Assembly (NCBI GenBank): GCA_019321725.1
Contig: CM033119.1
Coordinates: forward strand, 2,133,865 to 2,197,864
Reading direction: 5' to 3'
Length of the DNA stretch: 64,000 nt
Origin: Paulownia fortunei
Lineage: Eukaryota; Streptophyta; Magnoliopsida; Lamiales; Paulowniaceae
Within the stretch, counting starts at the first letter, position 1. Every line of letters starts with the position of its first letter. The notes under the pieces were generated by a model. The model searched no databases. It worked only from the letters and a program-made list of their open reading frames with translations, and was not told where the DNA came from. The translations under genes were made by a program, and so were the position numbers. Shown here in pieces: positions 12,703-25,931 of the stretch.

Positions 12703-15700
12703 TCAATCCATCCTTCCCTTGAGGATTCTCTCTGTAACTTCAGTTGGTGTGCTGCAACAACATAAAAGATTCATGCAAACAATCAAGTTCCATTGAAATA
12801 ACTGAGAAAAGCTGTTGTAACAAATTAGCAATTTCTTTAACAAATGAGATTTCAGCAAAGAAAAAGGTAAAACCACTTACACAAGATAAACGTGTCCTCC
12901 CCAACCACTCAAACAGTCGCGGTCTACTGATGATAGCAGAGCTTGTGATATGGTCTCAAACAATTCCTCAGGTTCCTGGATATTTGGTACAAAAATCAAC
13001 TAATCTGACACCAGTGGCATGGCATTTAAATTTTAAACAAAAATAATGGAACATTATGTGTGGGTTTGTATGGAGAGAGACAGAGAGAGATGGATTAGAA
13101 GAAGTGAGAAACTACATATTCAACTAGGATGCCAATAACAGCCTGACAAAAAACCATCACACAGTAAAATGAAGATGCATAATAATCATGATATTGCAAA
13201 TGAAATTTCTCATTCTATGATAAAGAACTGCCTCCTCCATCCAGATAAAGCAGCAAAAGTGAAAAAATACAAGTATTTGGTTCATCAAAAGCAATATCAA
13301 GCAATGGCAGTTCACGAGCATCAAAACAACAAAACAAATGGGAATCAAAGAGGGTTGGGGGGAGGAGAATCACAATTCCTTATCATTCATATAACAGTCT
13401 CACTTGGGGGAACTTGTTCTCAAGCGCCGATGAATTCATTTTCTACTGTTAAGTTTTTCAGCAACTAAGGGTAAATTTCTTTAAAGAAGGTAGTGACCCC
13501 CACCAGTACACATAATGTGCAGATGCTACTAGGATCTACTGAAGAATATAAGAAAGAACAATAAGGTCTATTCTTTGGAAAGTTAAGTCTCACTTAAGCA
13601 GATATAAGCAACATCAAGTAAGGTTACAAACCAGGTCAGGTTTGAACATGGATTCACAGGCACCATAGAGTGATTCTGAGGCAGTTCCAGCAACAACAAA
13701 ATCTTTGGCAAGTTCCCTGCATTCGTACAACAAAAAAGTAAAACCCTGAAAAGTAACTTTCGGAAATATGTCTACAAAACAAAACATTAAGCTTCAATAA
13801 TAGCCCAAGGCTTTAAGCATTGCTGTATAATATTACAGATGAAGATGGAGTGCATTTGGTGCCACTAGCAGTAATCATGCGAAAAACATAAAAATGAACT
13901 AGAAATCACAACCTTATAATTAGCATCAATATGGAGTTTTTTAAATTACTGCAGAGTATACCAAATTTGTAGTAAAATGTCTAATCACCACTTTTGCATT
14001 TATATACTAAACCTGAATAACAGAGAAAAGGCAAAAGTAGAAACTTAGTCAATTCACAAATTAACACTAAATTACTTCCATATAAAAGAAACACCCATCA
14101 AACTTTTGACCTTCATTTCATATTTCATTTGGTAGTTTCTATATTACTTCCAATATAAAGGAAAGACCCATCAAACCACTTTTTTTTCCTTGCACTTTGA
14201 ATGAAATCTCATTACTGGTCAAAAGTGAAACAATCAGAAAATGAACAATAGGAGTTTGACATACTTTGCCCCAATGGAATCCATAGTGCAAATGAAGGGT
14301 TTGTCTTCGTCGCCCAATCCAGCAATAACAGGTTGGCAAAAGTATGGACCAAACCTAAACCAGAAGAAGAAGAAAGAAATTATATCACTCTCTACTTAAT
14401 TGAAGCTCCTAAATTACTTTTTAAGAATAATATATTTTTCCACTCTATATGACAGAAAGCAATTTACACATATTCATACAAAAATAAACGGGTAATGGTA
14501 CAGGGCAATGAGAAAAATGGTTCATCGGCTTTAAGAAAATTGAAAAATTACATTTGCCCTACACCTGTGACTTATTTCTGTGACAAATGCGTGGACAATA
14601 ACAGTTCCAACCACAATTAAGTCTAAGTGTGGAACACTCTTACCTACCTTTTCTCATAGAGAATTGCAGATACAAGGCTAGCAAAAGTTTCAGGCTTCAT
14701 ATCCCTCTCTTCTCGTAACTGATATAACTTGTGTCGAAAAACAAGCCTTTGATACCTTCAAGTGGATTCAACCAAAACACACATCAACAAGCCAGAATAA
14801 AAACTATGCACAATGGACCAAATCTACACACATCATAAGAGAGCCAAGGCTTTCTCCATATACATTAGTATCTAGAAAACATTTTTCATTGAATATTCAT
14901 CAACCAAAATCAAATTATCCTTGGCAATCAAAATAGCTTTTCATTATACGTGATATTTTTAGTACATCAGAAATCACAGGTGAGCATCCAACTTCTTTCA
15001 GTGCATCACTCTCAAATGCCAGCATATTATACAGCCTTTGTCCAAAATGAGAAGAACTCGAAAGTAGAAAATCCATCATCAAGATAATATGAAGCAGGCC
15101 TTTAAATGGTAGTCTCTTTCTTCAATGAAACTCATATATATACACAAAGATAAGGCAGCATGGCGAAAGCAAAGAGCGCATATATGCACTTAATCTTTCA
15201 GGAAAAAAAAATATGTATTAGCTTGCCCTAACATATGGATACATACCCGCTATTCTAGTCAATGCATCAACACATAAAGAAATTTAAAAATCGCAACCCC
15301 ATCTCTTACTTCAAGCTTCAGAATTCGCACATAGCTCTACGCAATGCACACAATTTCCACCCCTAAACAAAATTAATCAGTACTAAGAGAAGGATCTTAA
15401 TTTAGTATAGCAAATTTACAGTGTTTGCGCATCAGTAGCGAGGCCAGCGAGACCGATGAAGAGCTTATCGTGGATTCTGTAAATCTTCTGAAAGTCAGTA
15501 GCGATGGTCTGCAGCTGCACCCCTAGCCGCCGGTCGCTGGCGATCGCAAAGCAATTCTTCCCCACCATTGCCACCAGAGCACTTCCATTATACTCGAAGA
15601 TCTGCAAATTTTTTTCTCACGATTAATTAATTTCAACAAAATCACAAAAAAAAGGGTAAAGGTAGGGGTTTAACAATACAGATACAGAAATAGGAACTGC

Positions 15701-15725
15701 ATACGAATACAATACTTACCGACAT
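12703..15725 (-). CDS. PBC1: 20S proteasome subunit beta type-3
   Basis: Seven exons join in frame with GT-AG introns: 15725-15720, 15601-15420, 14755-14648, 14354-14265, 13716-13632, 12975-12881 and 12751-12703. They encode 204 residues, the length I recall for the Arabidopsis beta-3 subunit. The protein starts [17 protein letters not shown] and contains [16 protein letters not shown]-like [12 protein letters not shown], and ends LKGRMD. Beta-3 is a structural, non-catalytic member of the beta ring: the N-terminal Thr nucleophile of beta-1, -2 and -5 is absent and no propeptide is seen. It acts in the cytosol and nucleus as part of the core particle degrading ubiquitinated proteins. The first coding exon is only ATGTCG; an open frame reaching into intron 1 from a TTG codon is an artefact. 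Confidence 0.97.
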
Positions 15726-15942
15726 TTAGATGTAGAGAGAGAGATTTAGATGCAGAAAACAAACAAAAATAGAAGCTTTTATTAGCTTTGCGTGTGTGAG
15801 AGAGAGATACTGTGATATATGAGGGTTAGAGAGAGAATGTGTGTTCTTTTGTGGGTGATGGCTTGGGGGAGGGGACAATTCGAAGTAAACGAACCGGTCG
15901 GCTTGGTCCGGCTCGGAGATTGTTCTCTTGGGCATAAACTGT

Positions 15943-16013
15943 TGGGCTCTAGATTAGGCTGTTTAAGGTGAGTTTGGCCCAGTAAGAAACCCATTCTTTC
16001 TGGAAATGGCCCA
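15943..16013 (-). promoter_or_regulatory. site II-type TGGGCC/T elements upstream of the proteasome gene
   Basis: TGGGCT at 15943-15948 (plus strand) and GGCCCA at 15976-15981 and 16008-16013 lie 220-290 bases upstream of the start codon. TGGGCY (site II) elements are established in promoters of plant ribosomal, proteasomal and other growth-linked genes and are bound by TCP factors. Function here is inferred. Confidence 0.5.
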
Positions 16014-17430
16014 TTAGAAAACCCAAACTAATATGAAAATTAGGTGATTATAATATATGGAACAAAATTGATTCATTATTAACTTCAATTTATAAAAGAC
16101 ACACATTAAAAATAAATAAATAAATAAATTGGGGCCATATACATGCTTTTTTTTTTTGGAAACTTGTGATTTAATTTTGAGGATGGAATTGATTTCTTAA
16201 AGTATTTTTGTAAATTTGTACAAATAATTGCAATTATTTTCTTGTGAACTAGCATAAGTCCTAGATAGATCCTCTAATTTTCCCAAATTTTTAATGTTTT
16301 TTTTTAATTTTATTTGAAATGTTGTTTAAGACAAAAATTTCTCCGAGGGCAGTAATAATTCTTAGATGTATGCTTAATCGCCTCTATCTGTAATATAAAT
16401 GTGTAACATATTAAAGTGATTACCTCTACATGTAACATAAGTGTTTAGATGAATTGAAGTGTTTTTTTGAGGTTGAAATTCAATATACAACAATGACAAA
16501 CTATTTTTTTTTTACCATAATTTAAGGGAATATGAAGTAATGCATCATTAAAGAAAGATTCATTATGAATATTTAGGAAATTTATAAGGCTCATTATTTC
16601 CATTTAATTAATGATTTAAGTTTTTAGGCATCATCGGTTCAAATTTAGAAAATTATTAATATGGCAAGCCAAAAAAAAAAAGAAGCGATAATACCATTGT
16701 ATTTAATTCATGTTTTTCATATATTAACAAATAATATTATTAATAATATCAAATTAAACTAACACTTATACTAGAATTTTTGCTTATAAAATAACACACA
16801 TTATATAGTTGTTACTAGCATATTTCGAAGGTAAGTAAATCATGCACACAATGCTTCCTTGTTCCATATGAAACATATTTAGCTGGCAAAATTTGTTCCT
16901 TTTCACACCCCCATCATTTGATGACATTTAAAATCAATGACACTTGGGTTTTATCAATAAAATCTTTTTTCCTTTTTTTTTTTTTTTTCGTTTTTGCCCT
17001 TTATTCTGTCATGCTGAATTAGTCTTCCAACCTCTAGCTGCCGCCTCCATGCTACTATAAATATATATGTATGAACATAAATTTATTTATTTTTTCCATG
17101 AAAAAAGTAGATTGATTTCTGCATGCATTTATGATATATATGTATGGCATGAAACATCTAACTCATTTTTCTTTAAAAAGAAGAAAGAAGTTCTTGCTTT
17201 TTTTATGGCATGTTTTAAGGCAAGATTTCATGCGTACCTCCCTAGTTATAATTTTTACTCTATAACTTACCTTCTCATTCAATTTAATACTTCTTTTCTT
17301 TGCTTCTACGTTTGAATCACTAAGTTATTTAGACTCCAACACTGACAAATTTCATGCATAATAAGTGTTTTTTGTGAAGAAAGATTTTTTTTTGCGAGGA
17401 AAATAAGGTTGGTGATAGGAATTCTTGGCA
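16014..17430. other. divergent intergenic region between proteasome and beta-galactosidase genes
   Basis: The two flanking genes are divergently transcribed, so both promoters lie here. The sequence is AT-rich with poly-T runs near 16147-16156 and 16974-16988. No further gene was recognised. Confidence 0.5.
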
Positions 17431-17436
17431 TCTTCT

Positions 17437-17444
17437 TATATATG
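17437..17444 (+). promoter_or_regulatory. possible TATA box of the beta-galactosidase gene
   Basis: TATATATG sits about 100 bases upstream of the ATG at 17541, in a purine-rich leader region. The distance allows a 5' UTR of about 65-70 bases. Confidence 0.4.
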
Positions 17445-17540
17445 CGTGAAGAGAGGGGTAGAAGTGAAAGAAAGAAAAAGGAATTTATTGTTTTTGGAGG
17501 TTTGTGGGTTTTTTTCTGCTCGTGAGTAAGTAGAGAAGAT

Positions 17541-20500
17541 ATGGTGGGGTGTAGGTGGTTGTGGTGGGTTGGATTGGTGGTGGTGGCGATAGGCGGTGCA
17601 AGTGGTGGCGATGTGAGCTATGATGGAAGGTCGCTGATCATTGATGGGCAGCGGAAGCTTCTGTTCTCTGGTTCAATTCATTATCCAAGAAGCACTCCTG
17701 ATGTAAGCTTTCTCTCACACTTCATCTCTCACACTTCTGTGTGTGTGTGTGTGTGTTTTGTTGCCATGTGTGTTTTCTTGTTTTTTTCTCTTGTGAATAA
17801 TAATGAGGTGTGAATTCTTGATGAAGAAATCAATGTGGGGACTAAGGTTGTTTTTTTTATATTTTGCTATAAATAAGAAAATAAGGGAAATAAGATTAAA
17901 GGGATTGATTTTTTCTTTGTTTTCTTTACTTTGCAAGAAAATCTTAACAACATGAAACAATGATTTACATAACATGATTAAGGGATTGAATAGAAATGGA
18001 TGAAAGTCTTTCAAAATTTAGCAAGAAAATTTAGCAACAGGAAATAAATATTCAATCATATGTTACATGGGGGGTCTTGATTCTTTTGTTTGATGATTTT
18101 TCCAAGGGAACTAGATGAACACATCATAATATTGGAGATGGAGACTTGGAGTATAGCGCAGATCATAAAAACTATTATTTAATTAGTTAGTAGATTTTAA
18201 CTGTTAATTATTTTTGCATACAAAAATGAGGTAATAATATCTAAGATGATCACAATAATGATGGCCCTTGTAACCATTTTAATTTTGTTGTCATCATAAA
18301 GGCAAGAAAAGCATGGAAAAAAACTTCATCTCATTACATGTAAAAAGCTAAACTACTTTATTAAAGTACATAAAAAGGAATGAAATTAAAGTGTACGATG
18401 GAAAGTCACAAGAAGGTCCTTCTGTGATTCCAAGATTATTTGCCACCTTGTTTTCTAAGGAAAACCAAAATCTTCCTACTCTACCTGAATTCCACTCCTT
18501 AAAAATGTTCTCATCACGAGCGATGAAATGACTTCAATTACGTAGAGTTCATCAAGTAAATAGTGTGCTGCACGTGAACCTCTTTTTTTTTTTTTTTCCA
18601 AATAATTATTGATGCTGATAAATGGTTGTCCTAATAGATTGCATTTGGAAACTAACAAAAAGGTTGGTGTAATAGTTAATTCAAATACATATTTATCAGA
18701 TTCTACCCACTTAAATACTATCCAAACGGGCACATTAAATGACTCCTAAGTTCCAACTCAATGTACTTATTTAGGAGCCGTATAGTATATGATGATGTCT
18801 GCATTTTGGTAAGATGAAATTGAGTATGAACTTTGTTTGATTGAGACCAAAACGTTATGTTTTCCATAAAACTGGAGCTCAATCCAGTTGATTTATTTAT
18901 TTTTATTGTATATTAATGTGAAATAATTGTTTTCACAGATGTGGTCATCTCTGATATCGAAAGCCAGACAAGGCGGACTAGACGCAATTGATACCTATGT
19001 ATTTTGGAACCTTCACGAGCCCCAACCAGGACAGGTCCACTTTCTCTCTCACACACACAAATACACGTTCAAAACCACACACTAACCCACAATCAAGTCT
19101 ATCTGTGCTGATTTTGTGCAAGAAAATGTCAGTATGATTTCAGTGGAGGACGTGACATAGTGAGATTTATCAAGGAAGTAGAAGCTCAGGGTCTCTATGT
19201 TTGCCTTCGGATTGGGCCCTTTGTTGAGAGTGAATGGTCTTATGGGTAATCAAACCCTTCACTTTTTATTGATATTTTTTTTCCTTTTTTTTTTTTCAGA
19301 AACCAGTATAATTAATTACGAAAATTATCTATTTGAAAATAAATTCATTGTTGTCTTATACACACCAACAGCTAATATTTTTACTAAATTTGTTGCTACA
19401 GAGGGCTTCCATTTTGGCTCCATGATGTTCCCGACATTGTATTTCGATCCGATAACGAACCATTTAAGGTACTAATGTTATACATGAATTCCTATGATAT
19501 TCCAAATCTGATAACTAAAATAGATACTGACAATGGGAGCTCAGGGAATGAGATGTTACCAAGTTTTGTGCTTTTTCTATTTTTTCTGGATGGCAGTTTT
19601 ACATGCAAAATTTTACGACGAAAATAGTGTCCCTTATGAAGTCGGAGAAGTTATATGCCTCACAAGGAGGTCCTATTATAGTTTCTCAGGTTGGAACTCT
19701 GACCTATTTCTCTTATTGTATTTCTTATGTTAAGCTAAGCGTATTCACATTTCGGATCATCAAAACTTATGCAGATTGAGAATGAGTACCAAAATATTGA
19801 AAAAGCTTTCCAAGATAAAGGCCCGTCCTATGTCAGTTGGGCTGCAGAAATGGCTGTGGGGCTTGAGACTGGTGTGCCATGGGTTATGTGCAAGCAAGAT
19901 GATGCTCCTGATCCTGTGGTAAAACCCTTCTCTGATTAAGGGCACATGCCCAACTGGCCCACTACTTCTTAAAACTATCAAATTTTGGCTACACTGGTAT
20001 AATGCTAAAGTGTTGGGAGAATAATTTAATGTTGAATCTGCAGATCAATGCCTGCAATGGGATGAGATGTGGAGAGACATTTGTAGGACCAAATTCACCA
20101 AATAAGCCAGCCATTTGGACAGAAAACTGGACACACTTGTAAGATATGCCAAAAACTCATGTTTCTTCCTTCAAGACTGTGTAATGAGATGTATAACTTG
20201 CAATTTCTCTTCTTCTCCATGTGAAGTTATGACATATATGGCAATATCACAAAAATCAGATCAGCTGAGGACATTGCATATCAGGTTGCTCTATTCATAG
20301 TCAAGATGAATGGGAGCTACATAAACTATTACATGGTAAGCAAGCATGTGCATAGGCAAATCCAAACCTTGAACCACCCCCAACCCCGCATCCCCAAATG
20401 CCTTCCCCAGTAAACAATAAGCAAACACCAGAACAGCAAAACAAACCGAAGAAATTGAAGAGAATAATGAATCAAATATCATATGAAAAAGAAATTCAAG

Positions 20501-23500
20501 TGTAGGGTACTGATCAGCAGCAGGTACCTGCATGTGTTGTGTGATAAGGTTTTTGGTTCCCAATGCATATATTTTGATCACTCGTTTTTCCTTGGAAATA
20601 ATAAGAGTATATTTTCTCTTCATTCAGTATCATGGAGGAACCAATTTCGGAAGGACAGCCTCTGCATTTGTAATAACCAGTTATTATGATCAAGCTCCCC
20701 TGGATGAATATGGTATTATCACACAAATATGCATCAAAACTCCAGTTCCCAGCGCATTCTAATAATTAATGAAGTAACTTTCCAAAACTTACAGGTTTAA
20801 TCAGGCAGCCAAAATGGGGTCATCTCCAGGAGCTGCATGCAGCAGTAAAGCTATGCTCACAGACCCTACTTTACGGATTACAAACTAATTTCTCTTTGGG
20901 CGCCCTACAAGAAGTAAGGTTCTCAAGAATTCCATATATTCTTTCATCCACAGAAATTCACTTTCTTATATGTTCTTAAACCAGGCCTATGTATACTTTG
21001 GAGATAATGGAGAATGTGCAGCATTACTTGTGAACACAGATGGTGTAAACAATGCAGATGTCCAATTCCTAAATCGAACATATCAACTTCCCCGTAAATC
21101 AATTAGCATCTTGCCAGACTGCAAAACTGTGGCATTTAACACAGCCAAGGCATGTATCAGAATACCTTATGCTGGAAGTTTATTCATATAGATCCTCCCA
21201 CAGAAATAGATAAAATAAAACCTTCTTTCCTTATCCCAATCTCCAACAGGTAAGCATTCAATTTAGTACAAGATCAAGGCAACCAGCTGTGAAGTTGGAC
21301 TCACCAGAGAGATGGGAAGAATGCATTGAAGTTATTCCAGTATTTGATGATACCTCATTGAGGTCAGATTTATTGCTAGAGCAGATGAACACTACAAAAG
21401 ATGCATCTGATTATCTATGGTACACTGCCAGGTAGGTTGATATCCATAAATGTGTTTGAATAATCTTTTGCATCTAATCCTCAGACTTCAACTTAAAACT
21501 TTTTTGCTACAATATGATTAAACAAAGTGCTCTTCTCCACTTAAACACACAATATATTAACTTTCCAGAGGCTCGTGTACTTCAGAAGGCACTGAGAGTT
21601 GCATTGACATAAAAAGATGTCGATATATCTGTCCGAATTAGACCTGACTATGTTTAAAAACTACGCATCAAAAGAGAAATTTAAGGTAATTTTTTTTATG
21701 CCTGATAATACTTTCTCCACTTTTCTTCCAACAAGTACAAACAATCAGTAAAATAAACGCTTCTGACCAATTCCAATTGTGGCAAATAAGGTTGTTTATA
21801 GAACTACCACGGACTCTAGTTGCATTTCCTCAGCGGCTTAACTACTTTATTATTTCTATTCGTAGAAAACCTCTACTTTTGTGAAAACCACACATAAAGA
21901 TTTTGCGTTGTCTTGCAACCAAAACATGTGGACTGTATATGCTCTAACAACGAGATATTAGAATAAGCAAAAATTAACAATAGTCCTTATTTCTTATTAC
22001 TGTTGTCAGCTCCTAACAGCAACATATGTATTGTAGTTATCAGCAATCTGAGGACTCGCAGTCTGTGATTACTGTAAAGTCCCGTGGACATGTATTACGC
22101 GCATTCGTCAATGGAGTACTTATCGGTAAGAGAACATTGAGGTTATAATAGATGTCATAAAACCCAAACAGAGTTATGTTTTGTCACTAACATCAACTTT
22201 GTGATTCATAAAGAGCTTTAAATGCCTTAACTTCACATTCTTTCTTTTGATGTTCGATTTGTATCCCAACTCCAAGTTATTTCTCATTTACACCATCTTT
22301 CTTTTCCCCCTCAGTTCTTCTATTGACCATTTGGTAAAAATAAATATGCCAAAAAAAAAAAAAAAACCGCCAAACAGATAAAACTTTGGACGAAAAGAAA
22401 AAGAATACACAGAGTAAACCATTTCACCCTCTCACCATTATTATGGGACTTTTAAAAAGAGTATAATAATCATAGCATGCTTTCTTAGTTACAATAAAAA
22501 CACATTTAGATTATCCAAGCTCACAGCAACAAAGTTATTTCCATGGCTTTGTGAAAATATTACATATTTGACTGTGATTTGCCTCCTTAGGTTCTGGACA
22601 TGGGATCTATAGAAATTCAAGTTTCAATTTGGAGACCACTGTCCCTTTAAACAGTGGAGTGAACAACATCTCCTTGCTAAGCATTATGGTTGGACTACCG
22701 GTATTATGCCTTCTTACTTCTTTCGTTTTCTGGTGTAAATCCTTTTCACTTCCTGGTTCATTTGAACATTTTTCAGGTACAAATCATTTTTGTGATTGCA
22801 GATATAGTATAGACCCCTACTTCTTATGAATAATATATGACTTAATCCACTACTGCAGTGTTACTAGTCCAATCAATCCTTGATATCATTTAGTTTTTAA
22901 CTTGTAACTCTAGGATTCAGGGCCATATCTGGAGCGTAGAGCTGCTGGATTGCAAACTGTGAGCGTTCAAGAAAATCAAGATGTCAAAAATTTGACCAAC
23001 TATTCATGGGGATATCAGGTAGTTATGTTCTTGTAGACTATACATGAAAAACCTGCCTTTTAAAATCCCATTGAGATTATGATTTTGAAAATTTCCTTGG
23101 CAAACAAATAGTATCAAGCAGCCTGAAAATTTTAAGCAAATTTGTGGTTCCTTGGACCATACCAACTATTCGTGGGGATATCAGGTAGTCACATTCTTGT
23201 AGACTGTGCATGAAAAACCTGCCTTCTAAAATCCTATGGAGATTATGATTTTTGACTATTTCCTTGGCAAACAAATAGTATCAAGCAGCCTCCAAATTTT
23301 AAGCAAATTTTTGGTTCCTTGGACCAGACCATATAAGCTAAGTGTGTCATGCATTTGGGATTTTCCTATAAAGTTTTGCTTTAAAACTGTTGATTGTTCT
23401 TCCTGCCAATTTTAAATTTGGTTTCATTTGCTTATTGTTGCAAAGGTTGGATTACTGGGAGAGAGGTTACAACTTTACACAGAAGAAGGATCAAGCCACG

Positions 23501-25931
23501 CACAATGGAGCAATTTTAACTCCTCTTCTCAGCCACTTAAATGGTATAAGGTAAGGATAGAAGTGTCAACAGTGGGTTTCCTAATTATTCGTTCTTATGT
23601 AATTACCTCATATATTATACAGAACATAATTGGCATTCATTCTTTTAGAACTAAAATAAAGAACTCTCGATATAACCAAGTTGTAGTTTCCTTCTTCATG
23701 TAATTGGAATGGAATCTGATGTTTACTTCAAGCTTCATCAGAAGACTAAACACCTCTTTATCCTGCTTATTAAATTGATACTATAATGTCATTCAATTCA
23801 GACATAAAGAGTAACTAAAGAGCTATTAGAGACAGATCACCAATGCAATATGAAGCCATCACCATATCCATCCAGATAAAAGGAATACTAATTTTAAAAA
23901 TTCATGATCTCATTTTCAAATATAAGATGCGAATTCATGGGATAATTTTGTATGCCAACTATATTATTCCAGTGTCATATCCACCAAAGTTAAATAGGTG
24001 AGACATTATATTATTTCCTGGCCTCGTCTAAAATTCTTTCATTTTTCATCGTTCTTTCATATTTTTGTTGTATAAAATCCTGTAACACTAGTATACATAC
24101 ACACATCCAATCACATTATCAGGACAATGTGATCACCCAGCACAGAGAGGTCAGCTCTTTAACGGGTGATGATCTAGTTTATATTCTATTTAAACTTCTC
24201 TTCCATGTGTGATAGTCTAGTTTGTATTTCTATGACCTTTCAATGCATCTCCCTATAAACAGAAAATAATGATTTACTGCCTCCTATCAGTCCAAATTTG
24301 ATGCGCCCGAGGGTAGTGATCCTGTTGCACTAAATCTTGGTTCCATGGGGAAAGGTGAAGCATGGATTAATGGTCAAAGTATTGGCCGGTATTGGATCTC
24401 CTTTCACACACCTGCTGGCTCTCCTTCACAAATATGGTAAGATCATCACTATATGTAAACAACTTGGAGACTAAATTGTTTATTTTATCATATTTCCTAA
24501 ATTGTTTATGAATTATCATGTTCCCTCGAATGAAAGTTTTGCAAACCCAATCTTCCAGTATATTTCACAGACTGACTTAATAGTCTACGGCTGTACACAA
24601 ATAGAATTTCCTTCTTTATTTTTTTATTTTCTGATTTCACCCACTTACAATTTCAGGTATCATATACCAAGATCTTTCCTCAAACCTACAGATAACCTTT
24701 TAGTATTGTTTGAAGAAGAATTTGGCGATCCTCTAGGCATATCAGTAGACATTGTTCAAGTAACAAAAGTATGTGGACATGTGTCAGATTCTAATCCACC
24801 TCCAGTAGCTTCATGGAAAAGAGAAACTCTAAGCCAAAATAAGGAAAAAAAGCACCATGGGAGAAGACCTAAAGTTCGGCTTCGTTGTCCTTCAAAAACA
24901 ATTATCTCGAAAATTTTATTTGCAAGTTTTGGAAGTCCTACAGGTGATTGCAAGAATTATGCTGTTGGCAGCTGCCACTCAACCAATTCCACAGCTGTAG
25001 TGGAGAAAGTAAGCTTTTCTTTATGCATTTCTATTTATTTATTTTGTATGCGGTGGGAAGAAACGGTCAACTATTTCATCTATGTCCGCTCTTCCACCTA
25101 TACGAATGTAGATAACATTCTATGCTCGGGTCTACAATATACTGTGTACACAGCAGGCCTATGTCACATAGTAAGCTGTCTCATCTTTAATAGGATAACC
25201 TAAAATTATAATATTTTCACTTAAACAAAGAAAAGATAGAAATGCATTTTGACCAATGAAAATAATCTTACTAAGTTGAGTTGACTTCCATCTTGAATTT
25301 CTCTTTATGGAAAATAGAGTAGAAAAGCCAGTATTGCGAGTCTTAACGGCAGGTGGCTTCACTATAGAAAATAGAACCATCCTCAATTTACTTTTTTGCT
25401 AAGGTATCAAAACCACTCTTGACATTAGATATGGTAATCTTTTCAAGTGAAATTCGGTTAAAATCAACATAAATTCGCTGAACGCCATTCATCTACAAAA
25501 AGAAGAATCAGTCCATTACAACCATTTAAAACCCATAGCTAATAAATAATCAACAACGAAAATAATAGGTTATCATAATAGGTGCCTTCAATATTTGAAA
25601 TTTTTTGTTATAGACTTCATAAGCAGCATGTACAAGTTTTGCTCTAGCAGTGGTTTGAATAGTTTCTAAAGCCGTTTCTGGAGGTGGAATACAAACATGC
25701 ACCAAACTTGGTCTCTAATGAATGACTGCCTTTCATAACAAAATGCTAAGTGATTTAATAAGAAAGTAATTGCTCTTGTTTCAATGTTAACTTATTTTTT
25801 TCTGTATATGACTATCCCAGGCTTGTCTAGGGAAGAAGATGTGTTCCATTCCTTGGTCATACAAAAAATTTGGAGGTGACCCATGTCCTGGAATTCCAAA
25901 AGGTTTGTTGATTGAGGCTCAATGCCAATAA
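17541..25931 (+). CDS. BGAL16: beta-galactosidase, GH35, BGAL16 type with C-terminal lectin domain
   Basis: Nineteen exons: 17541-17702, 18939-19034, 19133-19245, 19402-19468, 19597-19689, 19775-19918, 20044-20138, 20227-20335, 20628-20712, 20795-20913, 20985-21149, 21250-21431, 22037-22125, 22591-22700, 22914-23018, 23446-23550, 24291-24436, 24657-25008 and 25821-25931. They join in frame to 815 residues, the length I recall for Arabidopsis BGAL16. Residues 1-22 are a signal peptide, so the enzyme is probably secreted to the apoplast to trim galactose from cell-wall polymers. The GH35 signature [13 protein letters not shown] supplies the acid/base Glu181; PAIWTENWT supplies the nucleophile Glu252. 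Beta-sandwich domains follow, and residues about 730-815 form a Cys-rich SUEL/galactose-binding lectin domain. All introns are GT-AG except intron 11, inferred as GC-AG (21150-21249). Exon 15's end and donor are partly duplicated in intron 15. Confidence 0.96.
22995..23326 (+). repeat. 166 bp tandem duplication spanning the end of BGAL16 exon 15 and the start of intron 15
   Basis: The unit 22995-23160 (ACCAACTATTCATGGGGATA, then CAG, then the GT donor and about 140 intron bases) recurs at 23161-23326 with roughly 10% differences. The second copy lies in intron 15 and keeps a 24-base exon-like piece plus a GT donor, but has no evident acceptor of its own. Confidence 0.9.

Noticed and set aside
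15726..15994. Two overlapping short minus-strand frames upstream of the proteasome gene
   Set aside because: They lie in the 5' UTR/promoter, overlap each other in different frames and lack any known domain.
21154..21155. GT donor for BGAL16 intron 11
   Set aside because: It leaves the exon out of phase with the acceptor and the conserved downstream frame; the GC donor four bases upstream fits.
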